NCBI GenBank assembly: GCA_965367015.1
Contig: CBDUGY010000002.1
Coordinates: 30,713 to 94,712, forward strand
Source of the DNA: CAXBES01 sp965367015
GTDB taxonomy: Bacteria > Bacteroidota > Bacteroidia > Flavobacteriales > Flavobacteriaceae
Reading direction: 5' to 3'
Length of the DNA: 64,000 nt
The notes below the pieces were generated by a model that was not told the DNA's origin, ran no database searches, and worked only from the letters and a program-made list of their open reading frames with translations. Each line of letters starts with the position of its first letter. Position 1 is the stretch's first letter. Shown here piece by piece: positions 42,391 to 51,266 of the stretch. The position numbers were made by a program, and so were the translations under genes.

Positions 42391-43532
42391 TGTTAGATAG
42401 TCAGAAGCATTTATTCAGCTTACCCGAAGGGGTTTCCTATCTCAATTGCGCAACTATGTCTGCCCAATTAAAATCGGTTGAAAAAATTGGAATTGAGAAT
42501 CTTCAGAAAAAATCCACCCCGTATGTAATTGAAAGCAAACATTTTTTCAAAGAAAGAGAGGTATTAAAACAACGGTTTGCCCGGTTGATTGGGGCTCCCG
42601 GTCCGGGATATATTTCAATAATTCCTTCGGTTTCCTACGGAATTGCTAACGCTATCAAGAATATTTCCTTTGAAAATGGTGATGAGGTCATTGTATTGGA
42701 AGAGCAATTCCCGAGTAATTTTTATGCATGGAAAGCTTTGGAAATGGAGAAAGGGGTGACTTTAAAAACAATTCCGGCCCCAGAAATTATCGAAGGAAGA
42801 GGTAGAATATGGAATGAGCGTATTTTAGAAGCAATTTCCGCTAAAACTAAGGTGGTTTCCATCCCAAATATTCATTGGACCGATGGTACGCTGTTCAATC
42901 TTGAGGCAATAAGGGCACGAACCAATGAATTTGGAGCCTATTTAGTAATTGATGGAACTCAAAGCGTTGGAGCATTAGATTTTTCGGTTGATAAAATAAA
43001 GCCCGATGTTTTAATCTGCGCCGGTTATAAATGGTTAATGGGTGCCTACGGATTAGGAGTTGCCTTTTATGGCGAACGATTTCATCATGGTAAACCCATT
43101 GAAAATAATTGGATGAATCATGAGGGAAGCGAAGATTTTACGAATCTGGTTAAGTACAATCCTGAGTTTAAATCAATGGCGGCTCGCTACGATATGGGTG
43201 AATCCAGTAATTTCATTCTAACACCGATGCTCTCAGAAGCAATTCGGCAAATCTTAGAATGGACACCAAATGCAATCCAGCAATATTGTAAAAGAATCAC
43301 TGAGACTCCCTTAAAGCAACTTCAGGAAAGAGGCTATTTCATTGAAGATCCACAGTATCGGGCGCACCATTTATTCGGAATATATTTACCTTCAGGTAAA
43401 GACATTCAGAAGATAAAAGAGGCTCTTTTAGAAAATCACATTTACGTTTCCTATCGAGGAAAAGCCATCCGTATATCTCCAAATATTTATAATACTGAAG
43501 AGGATATGGACAAGCTGCTGCGTTTGTTTTAA
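42390..43532 (+). CDS. Class V aminotransferase-fold PLP protein
   Basis: The protein has 380 residues and the fold-type I PLP domain of the cysteine desulfurase/isopenicillin epimerase group. The PLP lysine is in CAGYKWLMG, and the preceding DGTQSVGAL carries the Asp that contacts the ring nitrogen (DGTQ). NIHWTDGTLFNLE follows the usual VSxxGT region. There is no catalytic Cys loop typical of desulfurases that I can identify. The reaction (transaminase, lyase or epimerase) stays open. It overlaps the preceding gene by one base. Confidence 0.85.
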   Translation: MLDSQKHLFSLPEGVSYLNCATMSAQLKSVEKIGIENLQKKSTPYVIESKHFFKEREVLKQRFARLIGAPGPGYISIIPSVSYGIANAIKNISFENGDEVIVLEEQFPSNFYAWKALEMEKGVTLKTIPAPEIIEGRGRIWNERILEAISAKTKVVSIPNIHWTDGTLFNLEAIRARTNEFGAYLVIDGTQSVGALDFSVDKIKPDVLICAGYKWLMGAYGLGVAFYGERFHHGKPIENNWMNHEGSEDFTNLVKYNPEFKSMAARYDMGESSNFILTPMLSEAIRQILEWTPNAIQQYCKRITETPLKQLQERGYFIEDPQYRAHHLFGIYLPSGKDIQKIKEALLENHIYVSYRGKAIRISPNIYNTEEDMDKLLRLF

Positions 43533-43587
43533 AGTTAACTAAATGATAATACTGGGTATTGGCAGCCAAAATTTTTAAAGAAGGTAT

Positions 43588-43595
43588 TATCTTTG
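43588..43595 (+). promoter_or_regulatory. -7 promoter element for mfd (TATCTTTG)
   Basis: TATCTTTG is an exact match to TAnnTTTG and ends only 7 bases before the mfd ATG. A transcript from here would have a leader of only a few bases. Confidence 0.6.
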
Positions 43596-43602
43596 CAAAC
43601 TT

Positions 43603-46600
43603 ATGAGCAAAACCATTGTTCGTTCGCTTTTTGCACAGTCTTCGGCCACCCGAAAACTGGGGGAGGCTATTGCCAATTCTCAAGAATCTACCACGGTTTC
43701 GGGATTAGTGGGATCTTCCGTTTCTTTAGTAATAGCCGAAGTATTCAAGATGGTTGAAAAGCCTTTCCTATTAATTTTCAATGATAAGGAAGAAGCAGCA
43801 TATCATCTTAACGATTTGGAAAATCTATTAAGTGACCAGAATGTACTTTTCTATCCGGGGAGCTATCGGAGACCTTACCAGATTGAAGAAACCGATAATG
43901 CTAACGTGCTGTTGCGTTCGGAGGTTTTAAACCGAATCAACTCAAGAAAGAAACCGGCGCTCATTGTAACTTATCCGGAGGCACTTTTCGAGAAAGTCGT
44001 AACACGAAAAGAACTAGAGAAGAATACGTTGAAGATCTCCGTTAATGACGATCTCTCTATAGATTTCGTCAATGAAGTGCTTTTTGCATATAACTTTAAA
44101 AGAACCGATTTCGTAACCGAACCTGGGGAATTTTCTGTTCGTGGCGGCATATTAGATGTATTTTCTTTTAGTAATGACGAACCCTATAGAATTGAATTCT
44201 TTGGAGACGATGTAGATAGTATTCGAACTTTCGACGTAGAAACACAGCTTTCTCTAGAGCAAGTAAAGAAAGTTTCTATCATTCCAAATGTGGAAAATAA
44301 AATGATGGAAGAGAATCGGGAAAGCTTTCTAAAATACATTGCCTCAAAAACTGTGATTTTCTTAAAAAACGAAGAGCTTCTAAGTAATAGTATTGATAAA
44401 TTATTTCAAAAAGCTTCTGAGGCATTTAAGCAACAGACTGGTGAAGTCAAGATGAGCGCACCCGGCGAATTATTTTGTACTTCCGAATTATTGAAGCAGC
44501 AACTCGCAGAATTTACTTCCGTAACGCTAAATACTAAAATTACATCGCAAAATAGCAATATTACATTTAAGACAAGGCCACAACCTTCTTTTAACAAACA
44601 ATTTAATTTGCTAATTGAAAACCTCAACGCAAATGCTGCCGATGGTTACACCAATTATATATTTTGCAGTAGCGATCAACAGGCAAAGCGTTTTCATGAT
44701 ATTTTTGAAGATGCCCAACAAAAGGTAGAACAATTTAAAACAGTTGTTTTTCCTCTTTATCAGGGCTTTATCGATGATGAGAATCGAAATATTTGTTATA
44801 CCGATCATCAAATTTTTGAACGATATCACAAGTTTCAACTAAAGAATGGCTATGCTAAAAAACAGGCCATTACCCTCAAGGAGCTAACAAATCTTGAAGT
44901 TGGAGATTACGTAACACACATCGATCACGGGATAGGTAAATTTGGCGGACTTCAAAAAATTGAAGTCGAAGGCAAGCAACAAGAAGCAATAAAACTGATC
45001 TACGGGGAACGAGACATATTATACCTCAGTATTCACTCCCTCCATAAGATCTCCAAATACAATGGAAAAGACGGGACGGCTCCGAAAATTTATAAGCTTG
45101 GGAGTGCTGCCTGGAAAAAGTTAAAACAAAAAACCAAAACACGGGTTAAAGAAATCGCCTTTAACCTCATCGAACTATATGCCAAACGCCGACTCAAAAA
45201 GGGATTTTCCTATGATCCCGATTCGTATCTACAGTTAGAATTAGAATCATCGTTTATGTATGAAGACACTCCAGATCAATCTACAGCGACGGAGGACGTA
45301 AAACGCGATATGGAGAGCGAGCGTCCTATGGATCGTTTAGTATGTGGGGATGTTGGTTTCGGTAAGACTGAAGTTGCCATTCGGGCTGCGTTTAAAGCAG
45401 TTGATAATGGAAAGCAAGTTGCAGTTTTGGTTCCCACGACAATTTTAGCGTTTCAGCACCAAAAAACATTTTCAGAACGATTGGCCGAAATGCCTGTAAG
45501 AGTCGATTATCTGAATCGATTTAGAACTGCGAAGGAACGCCGTACTGTTTTAGAAGATCTTAAAAGTGGCAAACTTGATATTGTAATTGGAACGCATCAA
45601 TTGGTTAATAAATCGGTTGAATTTAAAGACCTTGGTCTTCTTATTATTGATGAGGAACAAAAATTTGGAGTTGCCGTTAAAGACAAATTAAAGACTATCA
45701 AAGAAAATGTAGACACATTAACACTCACTGCTACTCCAATACCGAGAACTCTTCAGTTTAGTTTAATGGCAGCGCGTGATCTTTCAGTTATTACTACAGC
45801 TCCCCCCAATCGTTACCCGGTAGAAACCAATGTTATCCGTTTTTCCGAAGACACCATTCGAGACGCAATAAGATATGAGATCTCACGAGGCGGACAGGTG
45901 TTCTTTGTACATAATAGAATTGAAAACATAAAAGAAGTAGCTGGAATGATTCAGAGGCTTTGTCCGGATGCAAAGATTGGAATTGGCCATGGACAAATGG
46001 AGGGAAAGAAACTAGAGAAATTGATGCTTGCATTTATGAATAACGAATTTGATGTTTTAGTTTCCACCACCATTATTGAAAGTGGATTGGACGTTCCCAA
46101 CGCAAATACCATATTTATCAATAATGCAAATAACTTCGGAATTTCCGATTTGCATCAAATGCGGGGTAGAGTTGGACGTAGCAACAAAAAGGCATTCTGT
46201 TATTTTATTACGCCACCCTATTCTGCCATGACCGACGACGCACGAAAACGTATAACCGCGCTAGAACAATTCAGTGAATTAGGCAGCGGACTCAATATTG
46301 CGATGAAGGATCTGGAGATACGCGGAGCCGGAGATCTTCTGGGAGGTGAGCAAAGCGGATTTATAAATGAAATAGGCTTTGATACCTATCAAAAAATTCT
46401 AGCTGAGGCGATTGACGAATTAAAGGAAAAAGAATTTAAGCATCTCTATACCGACGCCGAGAAAGAAAAAAAGAATTTCGTTAAAGAAACAGTGATCGAT
46501 ACCGATTTCGAATTACTATTTCCGGATGATTATGTGAATAATATCACTGAACGCCTCAACCTCTACACAAAACTAAACGAGATTAAAGATGAGATCACGC

Positions 46601-46944
46601 TTCAGAAATTTGAAAATGAGCTTATCGATAGATTTGGAGAATTACCGCAACCCGCTGTAGACCTATTTAACAGTGTTCGCATAAAATGGGTAGCGATAGC
46701 GATGGGCTTGGAAAGGGTGGTTATGAAAAAAGGTAAGTTAGTTGGCTATTTTGTAAGTGATCAACAAAGCGCGTTCTATCAAAGTGAGGCATTTACGAAA
46801 GTGCTGCAGTATGTGCAAAGTCATTCGAGCACAGTAAAGATGAAAGAAAAGCAAACTCGAAGTGGTTTGCGCTTAATACTCACTTTTGAAGGAATAGTTT
46901 CAATAAATAAAGCATTAAAAGCATTGAATTCTTTTATGGTCTAG
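43603..46944 (+). CDS. mfd: Transcription-repair coupling factor Mfd
   Basis: Mfd removes RNA polymerase stalled at DNA lesions and recruits the UvrABC repair machinery. The protein has 1113 residues. It begins with the UvrB-homologous domains (about 1-330), then a linker, the RNA polymerase-interacting domain at about 430-500 (VGDYVTHIDHGIGKFGGL), a RecG-like helicase with Walker A GDVGFGKTE near residue 582-590 and DEEQ near 682, and the C-terminal TRCF domain. Motifs MRGRVGRS and the RGAGDLLG (TRG) element are complete. It is a full-length protein. Its position after the repair island may be coincidental. Confidence 0.97.
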   Translation: MSKTIVRSLFAQSSATRKLGEAIANSQESTTVSGLVGSSVSLVIAEVFKMVEKPFLLIFNDKEEAAYHLNDLENLLSDQNVLFYPGSYRRPYQIEETDNANVLLRSEVLNRINSRKKPALIVTYPEALFEKVVTRKELEKNTLKISVNDDLSIDFVNEVLFAYNFKRTDFVTEPGEFSVRGGILDVFSFSNDEPYRIEFFGDDVDSIRTFDVETQLSLEQVKKVSIIPNVENKMMEENRESFLKYIASKTVIFLKNEELLSNSIDKLFQKASEAFKQQTGEVKMSAPGELFCTSELLKQQLAEFTSVTLNTKITSQNSNITFKTRPQPSFNKQFNLLIENLNANAADGYTNYIFCSSDQQAKRFHDIFEDAQQKVEQFKTVVFPLYQGFIDDENRNICYTDHQIFERYHKFQLKNGYAKKQAITLKELTNLEVGDYVTHIDHGIGKFGGLQKIEVEGKQQEAIKLIYGERDILYLSIHSLHKISKYNGKDGTAPKIYKLGSAAWKKLKQKTKTRVKEIAFNLIELYAKRRLKKGFSYDPDSYLQLELESSFMYEDTPDQSTATEDVKRDMESERPMDRLVCGDVGFGKTEVAIRAAFKAVDNGKQVAVLVPTTILAFQHQKTFSERLAEMPVRVDYLNRFRTAKERRTVLEDLKSGKLDIVIGTHQLVNKSVEFKDLGLLIIDEEQKFGVAVKDKLKTIKENVDTLTLTATPIPRTLQFSLMAARDLSVITTAPPNRYPVETNVIRFSEDTIRDAIRYEISRGGQVFFVHNRIENIKEVAGMIQRLCPDAKIGIGHGQMEGKKLEKLMLAFMNNEFDVLVSTTIIESGLDVPNANTIFINNANNFGISDLHQMRGRVGRSNKKAFCYFITPPYSAMTDDARKRITALEQFSELGSGLNIAMKDLEIRGAGDLLGGEQSGFINEIGFDTYQKILAEAIDELKEKEFKHLYTDAEKEKKNFVKETVIDTDFELLFPDDYVNNITERLNLYTKLNEIKDEITLQKFENELIDRFGELPQPAVDLFNSVRIKWVAIAMGLERVVMKKGKLVGYFVSDQQSAFYQSEAFTKVLQYVQSHSSTVKMKEKQTRSGLRLILTFEGIVSINKALKALNSFMV

Positions 46945-46978
46945 TTTTTGGTTAAACCGAAGCATATCATACTTTAAC

Positions 46979-46986
46979 TATATTTG
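46979..46986 (+). promoter_or_regulatory. -7 promoter element for the TlpA-like gene (TATATTTG)
   Basis: TATATTTG matches TAnnTTTG exactly. It lies 6 bases before the ATG used here and covers the alternative TTG codon at 46984, which can therefore be dismissed. Confidence 0.6.
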
Positions 46987-46992
46987 TGGCTT

Positions 46993-48327
46993 ATGTATAA
47001 AAAAATACTATTATTCGTTTTATTTCCCATGGTTGGCATGGCGCAACATTCCATCAAGGGAACTTTTACCCCAGCTGAAGACTATAAATGGGCCATTTTA
47101 TATCGTGTAGAACCAGCTCAAATGTTCTATACGGCAAATACACAAATGGATTCAGAGGGACGTTTCTCTTTAGATTTAGATTCGACAGTTACGGAAGGTG
47201 TTTATCGACTTGTATATGCGTTACCGCAGGAAATTTATAATTTTGATGTGATATATAATGGTAAAGAAGATATAGAAATTGTTTTTAATGAAGATGAGGG
47301 ACTCTCATTTATTTCTTCGGAAGAGAACAAATTATTAGCAGCCTATGAAGCCGCGATGATAGAAATTCAAACCGAATTGGGGAAGGCGTTTCAGGAATCT
47401 CCTGAAGGTTCTCCCGCAGTGCAAGTTGGTTTTAAGAATCTTGAATTGCTACAGAAGCAATTCGAAATTGATGCTGAGGGTTATGTAGCGGCAAATTTTA
47501 TAAAAGCCAATCGTCCTTATATTCCTGAGGGTGCCGTAGATTTTCAAACATTCATTAGAGACTATAAAAAGAACTACTTTCAGTATGTGGATTTTAATAA
47601 TCCCGTACTTCAGAAATCTAGCTTCCTCCTAGAGCGTTCTATGAATTACATCAAAGGTTTTGTCTCCACATCCGAAGACACTCAGTCACCATACAATCAG
47701 AATATTGATACCGTGGCGGCGATTCTTAAGAATACCGACTCTGATTATCAGTTGGCATTATTAGGTAATATTTGGCAAAAATTGGTCAATGAAGAAAATA
47801 TAAATGCTGCAAATTACCTAGCCGAAAAATACTTGATTCCAATAGCAGATGCGCTTGGTGACAAAGAGCTTTCAGAAAAACTAACTCTTTTTAAGAACCT
47901 TTCCATGGGTTCGAAAGCTCCAGACTTTGGCTGGGAAGAAGATGTGGACGGGAAAACTATTCAGAATTCATTGCATAGCATCGATGCAGCCAAGAGATAT
48001 GTGCTCGTTTTTTGGAGCAGTGGTTGCTCACATTGTTTAAAGGAGGTCCCGGAGTTGCACAAAAAAGTGAAAACTTTCAAAGAAGGAGATTATAAAGTGA
48101 TTGCCATAGGATTGGAAGACGAGCCGTACGACTGGCAAAACAAAATCTTCGATTTCCCTGAGTTTATTAATGTCCTCGGTTTAGGTAAATGGGAGAATGA
48201 AATCGGTAATAATTACGATATAACCTCTACTCCCACTTATTTTGTTCTCGATAGTGACAAGAAAATTATCGCAAAACCGGAAACTTTGGAAGATTTAAAC
48301 AAAATATTTGAAGCCTTACAGCAATAG
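46993..48327 (+). CDS. Exported TlpA/ResA-like thioredoxin-fold protein
   Basis: The protein has 444 residues with a signal peptide ending PMVGMAQ. The first ~300 residues are beta-rich then helical, as in other flavobacterial TlpA proteins with an N-terminal DUF4369-like domain. The C-terminal thioredoxin domain (about 310-444) has the active site CSHC in FWSSGCSHCLKEVPEL and the cis-Pro region TSTPTYFVLD. It likely acts as a periplasmic disulfide reductase. The ATG at 46993 is preceded by a -7 box that overlaps the only earlier start. It converges with yraN. Confidence 0.88.
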   Translation: MYKKILLFVLFPMVGMAQHSIKGTFTPAEDYKWAILYRVEPAQMFYTANTQMDSEGRFSLDLDSTVTEGVYRLVYALPQEIYNFDVIYNGKEDIEIVFNEDEGLSFISSEENKLLAAYEAAMIEIQTELGKAFQESPEGSPAVQVGFKNLELLQKQFEIDAEGYVAANFIKANRPYIPEGAVDFQTFIRDYKKNYFQYVDFNNPVLQKSSFLLERSMNYIKGFVSTSEDTQSPYNQNIDTVAAILKNTDSDYQLALLGNIWQKLVNEENINAANYLAEKYLIPIADALGDKELSEKLTLFKNLSMGSKAPDFGWEEDVDGKTIQNSLHSIDAAKRYVLVFWSSGCSHCLKEVPELHKKVKTFKEGDYKVIAIGLEDEPYDWQNKIFDFPEFINVLGLGKWENEIGNNYDITSTPTYFVLDSDKKIIAKPETLEDLNKIFEALQQ

Positions 48328-48348
48328 ATATTCGGGCGAATTCTAAAA

Positions 48349-48708
48349 TCAAAAATGATAAAACGCATCTTTAAAATGCTCGATCTGCTCGATCTGTTTA
48401 TTTTTTAAAACTGAAATAATATCAAAACGAACTTCCTTTTCGATATTATTTGAAATGAGGAATTCATTAGCAGCTTTTACCAATAATTTAATTTTGCCTT
48501 TGGTTACAAAATCTTGTGGATCACCAAAAAAGGCGCTGTTTCTTGTTTTTACTTCCACAACAATAATAAAATCATCTTTTTCTGCAATAATATCTATTTC
48601 AGCCTTTTCATAAACAAAATTTCGTTCTAAAACGGTGAAGCCATTGCGCAGCAAATAATCGGTTGCCAATTGTTCTCCAATTTTTCCAAGTTCGTTATGA
48701 TAAGCCAT
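48349..48708 (-). CDS. yraN: YraN/UPF0102 family putative nuclease
   Basis: The protein has 119 residues and the nuclease-like (restriction endonuclease-like) fold of UPF0102. AEIDIIAEKDDFIIVVEVKTRNS shows the D...ExK active site. YraN proteins are conserved across bacteria and have been linked to recombination or DNA processing, but no reaction is proven as far as I know. It is convergent with the TlpA-like gene and lies 55 bases from the LD-carboxypeptidase gene upstream on the same strand, an arrangement frequent in flavobacteria. Confidence 0.92.
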   Translation of the reverse strand: MAYHNELGKIGEQLATDYLLRNGFTVLERNFVYEKAEIDIIAEKDDFIIVVEVKTRNSAFFGDPQDFVTKGKIKLLVKAANEFLISNNIEKEVRFDIISVLKNKQIEQIEHFKDAFYHF

Positions 48709-48763
48709 TTATCTTAGTTTCCGATATATAAATTTCAACATACCACTCTGTAAAAGTTGGTTG

Positions 48764-49666
48764 CTAACTAAAATCTAAATTTATACCTGTACTTTCTACT
48801 TTCAGAGTTACTTCTCTTCCCAAAATCAATGCCCGGTTATCGTTGATATGCCCTGCCGGAAAGTTAAAACAGACAGGATATGAATATTCCGCCACTGCCT
48901 CAAGAATAATTTCTTCTGCAGTCTTTCCAAAGGGAATTGTATTATCCCTCATATCGCTCATCCCTCCTACGATCAATCCTGCCAAATCTTTAAGTAGCAT
49001 ATTTCGCTTAAAATTTTGCATCATACGATCGATATGATACAGCATTTCGTCAAGGTCTTCTATAAACAAAATCTTTCCCTTTGTTTCAATTGCTGATGGG
49101 CTACCAATTAAGGAGTATAAAAGTGATAAATTTCCTCCAGTAAGTATCCCCTTTGCATTTCCTTTGCGATTAAGTCTATTTGCTTGGATAGCCATATCGA
49201 TACGATAATTCTTTCCGAAGAGGACCTCTTTTACAGAATCCCTTGTAGCAATAGTTTTATTTTCCAACTCCATCGCCATATTTGCATGAAGTGTCTCAAT
49301 ATTAAAAGTATGAATATGCGAATGCAATACTGTAACATCACTATAGCCAATAATCCACTTCGGGTTTTTTCTGAATTTTGAAAAATCCAAGCGATCGATA
49401 ATTCGAACCGTACCATAACCTCCTCTTGCACACCATATTGCGCTTATTTTTGAATCATCCAGAAATTGCTGAAGATCTTCCGATCGAATGTTATCGTTAC
49501 CGGCAAATTGATCTGACTCAGCATTAATCGATTTTCCCAAAACATAGTTCAACCCCCAAGACTCCAACATTTTCAGAAACGTTTCTAGTTCGGCAGTTGT
49601 GATTTTTCTAGCGGTAGATATAATTCCAACGGTATCTCCGGTAGCTAAATAAGGGGGTGTAACCAT
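48764..49666 (-). CDS. LD-carboxypeptidase (muramoyltetrapeptide carboxypeptidase, LdcA type)
   Basis: This enzyme trims the terminal D-Ala from the tetrapeptide of recycled murein (LD-peptidase S66 family). The motifs are WCARGGYGTVRI, then IIGYSDVTVLHS with the nucleophilic Ser in GYSD, FIEDLDE with the catalytic Glu, and FPAGHIND with the catalytic His. Length 300 is typical. There is no signal peptide, so it works in the cytoplasm. It is followed by yraN on the same strand and divergent from the DUF1800 gene. Confidence 0.92.
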   Translation of the reverse strand: MVTPPYLATGDTVGIISTARKITTAELETFLKMLESWGLNYVLGKSINAESDQFAGNDNIRSEDLQQFLDDSKISAIWCARGGYGTVRIIDRLDFSKFRKNPKWIIGYSDVTVLHSHIHTFNIETLHANMAMELENKTIATRDSVKEVLFGKNYRIDMAIQANRLNRKGNAKGILTGGNLSLLYSLIGSPSAIETKGKILFIEDLDEMLYHIDRMMQNFKRNMLLKDLAGLIVGGMSDMRDNTIPFGKTAEEIILEAVAEYSYPVCFNFPAGHINDNRALILGREVTLKVESTGINLDFS

Positions 49667-49788
49667 ATGTTAAATTTACACGTCTTATAGAATAATTATT
49701 AAACTTTTAAGTTAAAATTATGTCACATTATATGTAAACAACTATTATTCAGTACTTTTATTTTTAACACAAACCAAAAAACCCACCT

Positions 49789-51258
49789 ATGGAAACAATT
49801 GCTAATCCCTCTTGCAATGCTTCTACATTAGCACCATATGTACCAACAGCGCAAAATCCATGGAGTACTTCAAAAATTAAACACATTTATCGCAGACTTG
49901 GCTTTGGGGCATCACAAATGGATGTAGATGCAGCTTTAGCGCTAACACCCGAGACTTTTATAGATACGCTTGTAGATACCGCATTTAATCTTCCCCCTAC
50001 GCCGGCACCTTTTTGGGGATATTGGTCATTTAATGATTATACTAATTATAATGATCAAAACTTCCTTTTTACTCAGGAATGGCGAATTCAGGCAGTCAAT
50101 GATTTTCTAAGTGAAGACTTGAGAGGAAGAATCGCCTTTTTTTGGTCTAACCACTTTGTTACTGAGTTAGAAGTGTATGGACATGCACCATATCTATACC
50201 AATATTATAATTTACTACAAACACATGCACTAGGCAATTTTAAAGAATTTACTCGTGAAATCGGGATATCATCCACAATGTTGATTTATCTGAATGGCTT
50301 TGAGAATACGCAATTTAATCCGAACGAAAATTATGCCCGTGAACTGTATGAACTGTTTACTTTGGGAGAGGGTAACGGCTACACTCAAACCGATATTACC
50401 GAGACGGCTCGTGCTCTTACCGGTTACAACCATTGGGATGATTATGGTGATATAATATATTTTGATCAAAGCACCCACGATCCCGGACCTAAAACAATTT
50501 TTGGACAAACAGGTAACTATGATTATAATCAGGTTATCGATTTACTTTTTCAGGAGCGAGGTGACATTATCGCTTTTTATATCTGCGAAAAATTATATCG
50601 CTTTTTCGTGAGTCCGGAAGTCGATCAAATCATTGAAACCGATATAATCCAGCCACTCGCTACAACATTTATCAATAACAATTTTGAAATCGTTCCCGTA
50701 TTAAAGCAACTTTTCAAGAGCGAACATTTCTTCGACGAACGAGCTTTAGGAGTTGTAATTAAGAGTCCGTTCGACACCACATTGTCATATCTAAAAGAAA
50801 CCGGATTCTTTTATGACAATACGATTATCGATGCATTTATATATTACAATAGTTTAATGGGTCAGGACCTTTTCGACCCCCTGGACGTGTCCGGTTGGCA
50901 ACGGGATGAATCCTGGATTAATACATCCACACTTACGGGACGCTGGGCCCTCTTTGGATTGTACATAGACTATCTTTTTAATGAAGGTTATGAATTTCAA
51001 TTTGTGGATCTGGCCAGAGAATTAACGAACGATAGTAATGACCCGGTATTTATAACCCAAGTATTGGTAGATCATTTTATGTCTAAGCCTTTGCACAGCT
51101 TAGATGATTATACCACTGCTACTGATATTTTCAAATGGGAAGTGCCACAAAACTATTACGATCAAGGCCTTTGGAACTTAAGTTGGTCTTCTGCCCCTTA
51201 TCAGGTTTCACTCTTGCTCAAACATATCGCCACAATGCCCGAATTCCAACTTAAATAA
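49789..51258 (+). CDS. DUF1800 domain protein
   Basis: The protein has 489 residues and the DUF1800 pattern: HIYRRLGFGAS near residue 31, FWSNHFVTELEVYG near 123, ENYARELYELFTLGEGN near 182 and a conserved C-terminal part with FKSPFD-like VVIKSPFDTTLSY. It has no clear signal peptide in its first 30 residues. DUF1800 genes are nearly always next to DUF1501 genes, as here (8 bases apart). The pair is thought to act in the envelope or export of a protein, but its biochemical role is unknown. Confidence 0.9.
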   Translation: METIANPSCNASTLAPYVPTAQNPWSTSKIKHIYRRLGFGASQMDVDAALALTPETFIDTLVDTAFNLPPTPAPFWGYWSFNDYTNYNDQNFLFTQEWRIQAVNDFLSEDLRGRIAFFWSNHFVTELEVYGHAPYLYQYYNLLQTHALGNFKEFTREIGISSTMLIYLNGFENTQFNPNENYARELYELFTLGEGNGYTQTDITETARALTGYNHWDDYGDIIYFDQSTHDPGPKTIFGQTGNYDYNQVIDLLFQERGDIIAFYICEKLYRFFVSPEVDQIIETDIIQPLATTFINNNFEIVPVLKQLFKSEHFFDERALGVVIKSPFDTTLSYLKETGFFYDNTIIDAFIYYNSLMGQDLFDPLDVSGWQRDESWINTSTLTGRWALFGLYIDYLFNEGYEFQFVDLARELTNDSNDPVFITQVLVDHFMSKPLHSLDDYTTATDIFKWEVPQNYYDQGLWNLSWSSAPYQVSLLLKHIATMPEFQLK

Positions 51259-51266
51259 GATAAGCC

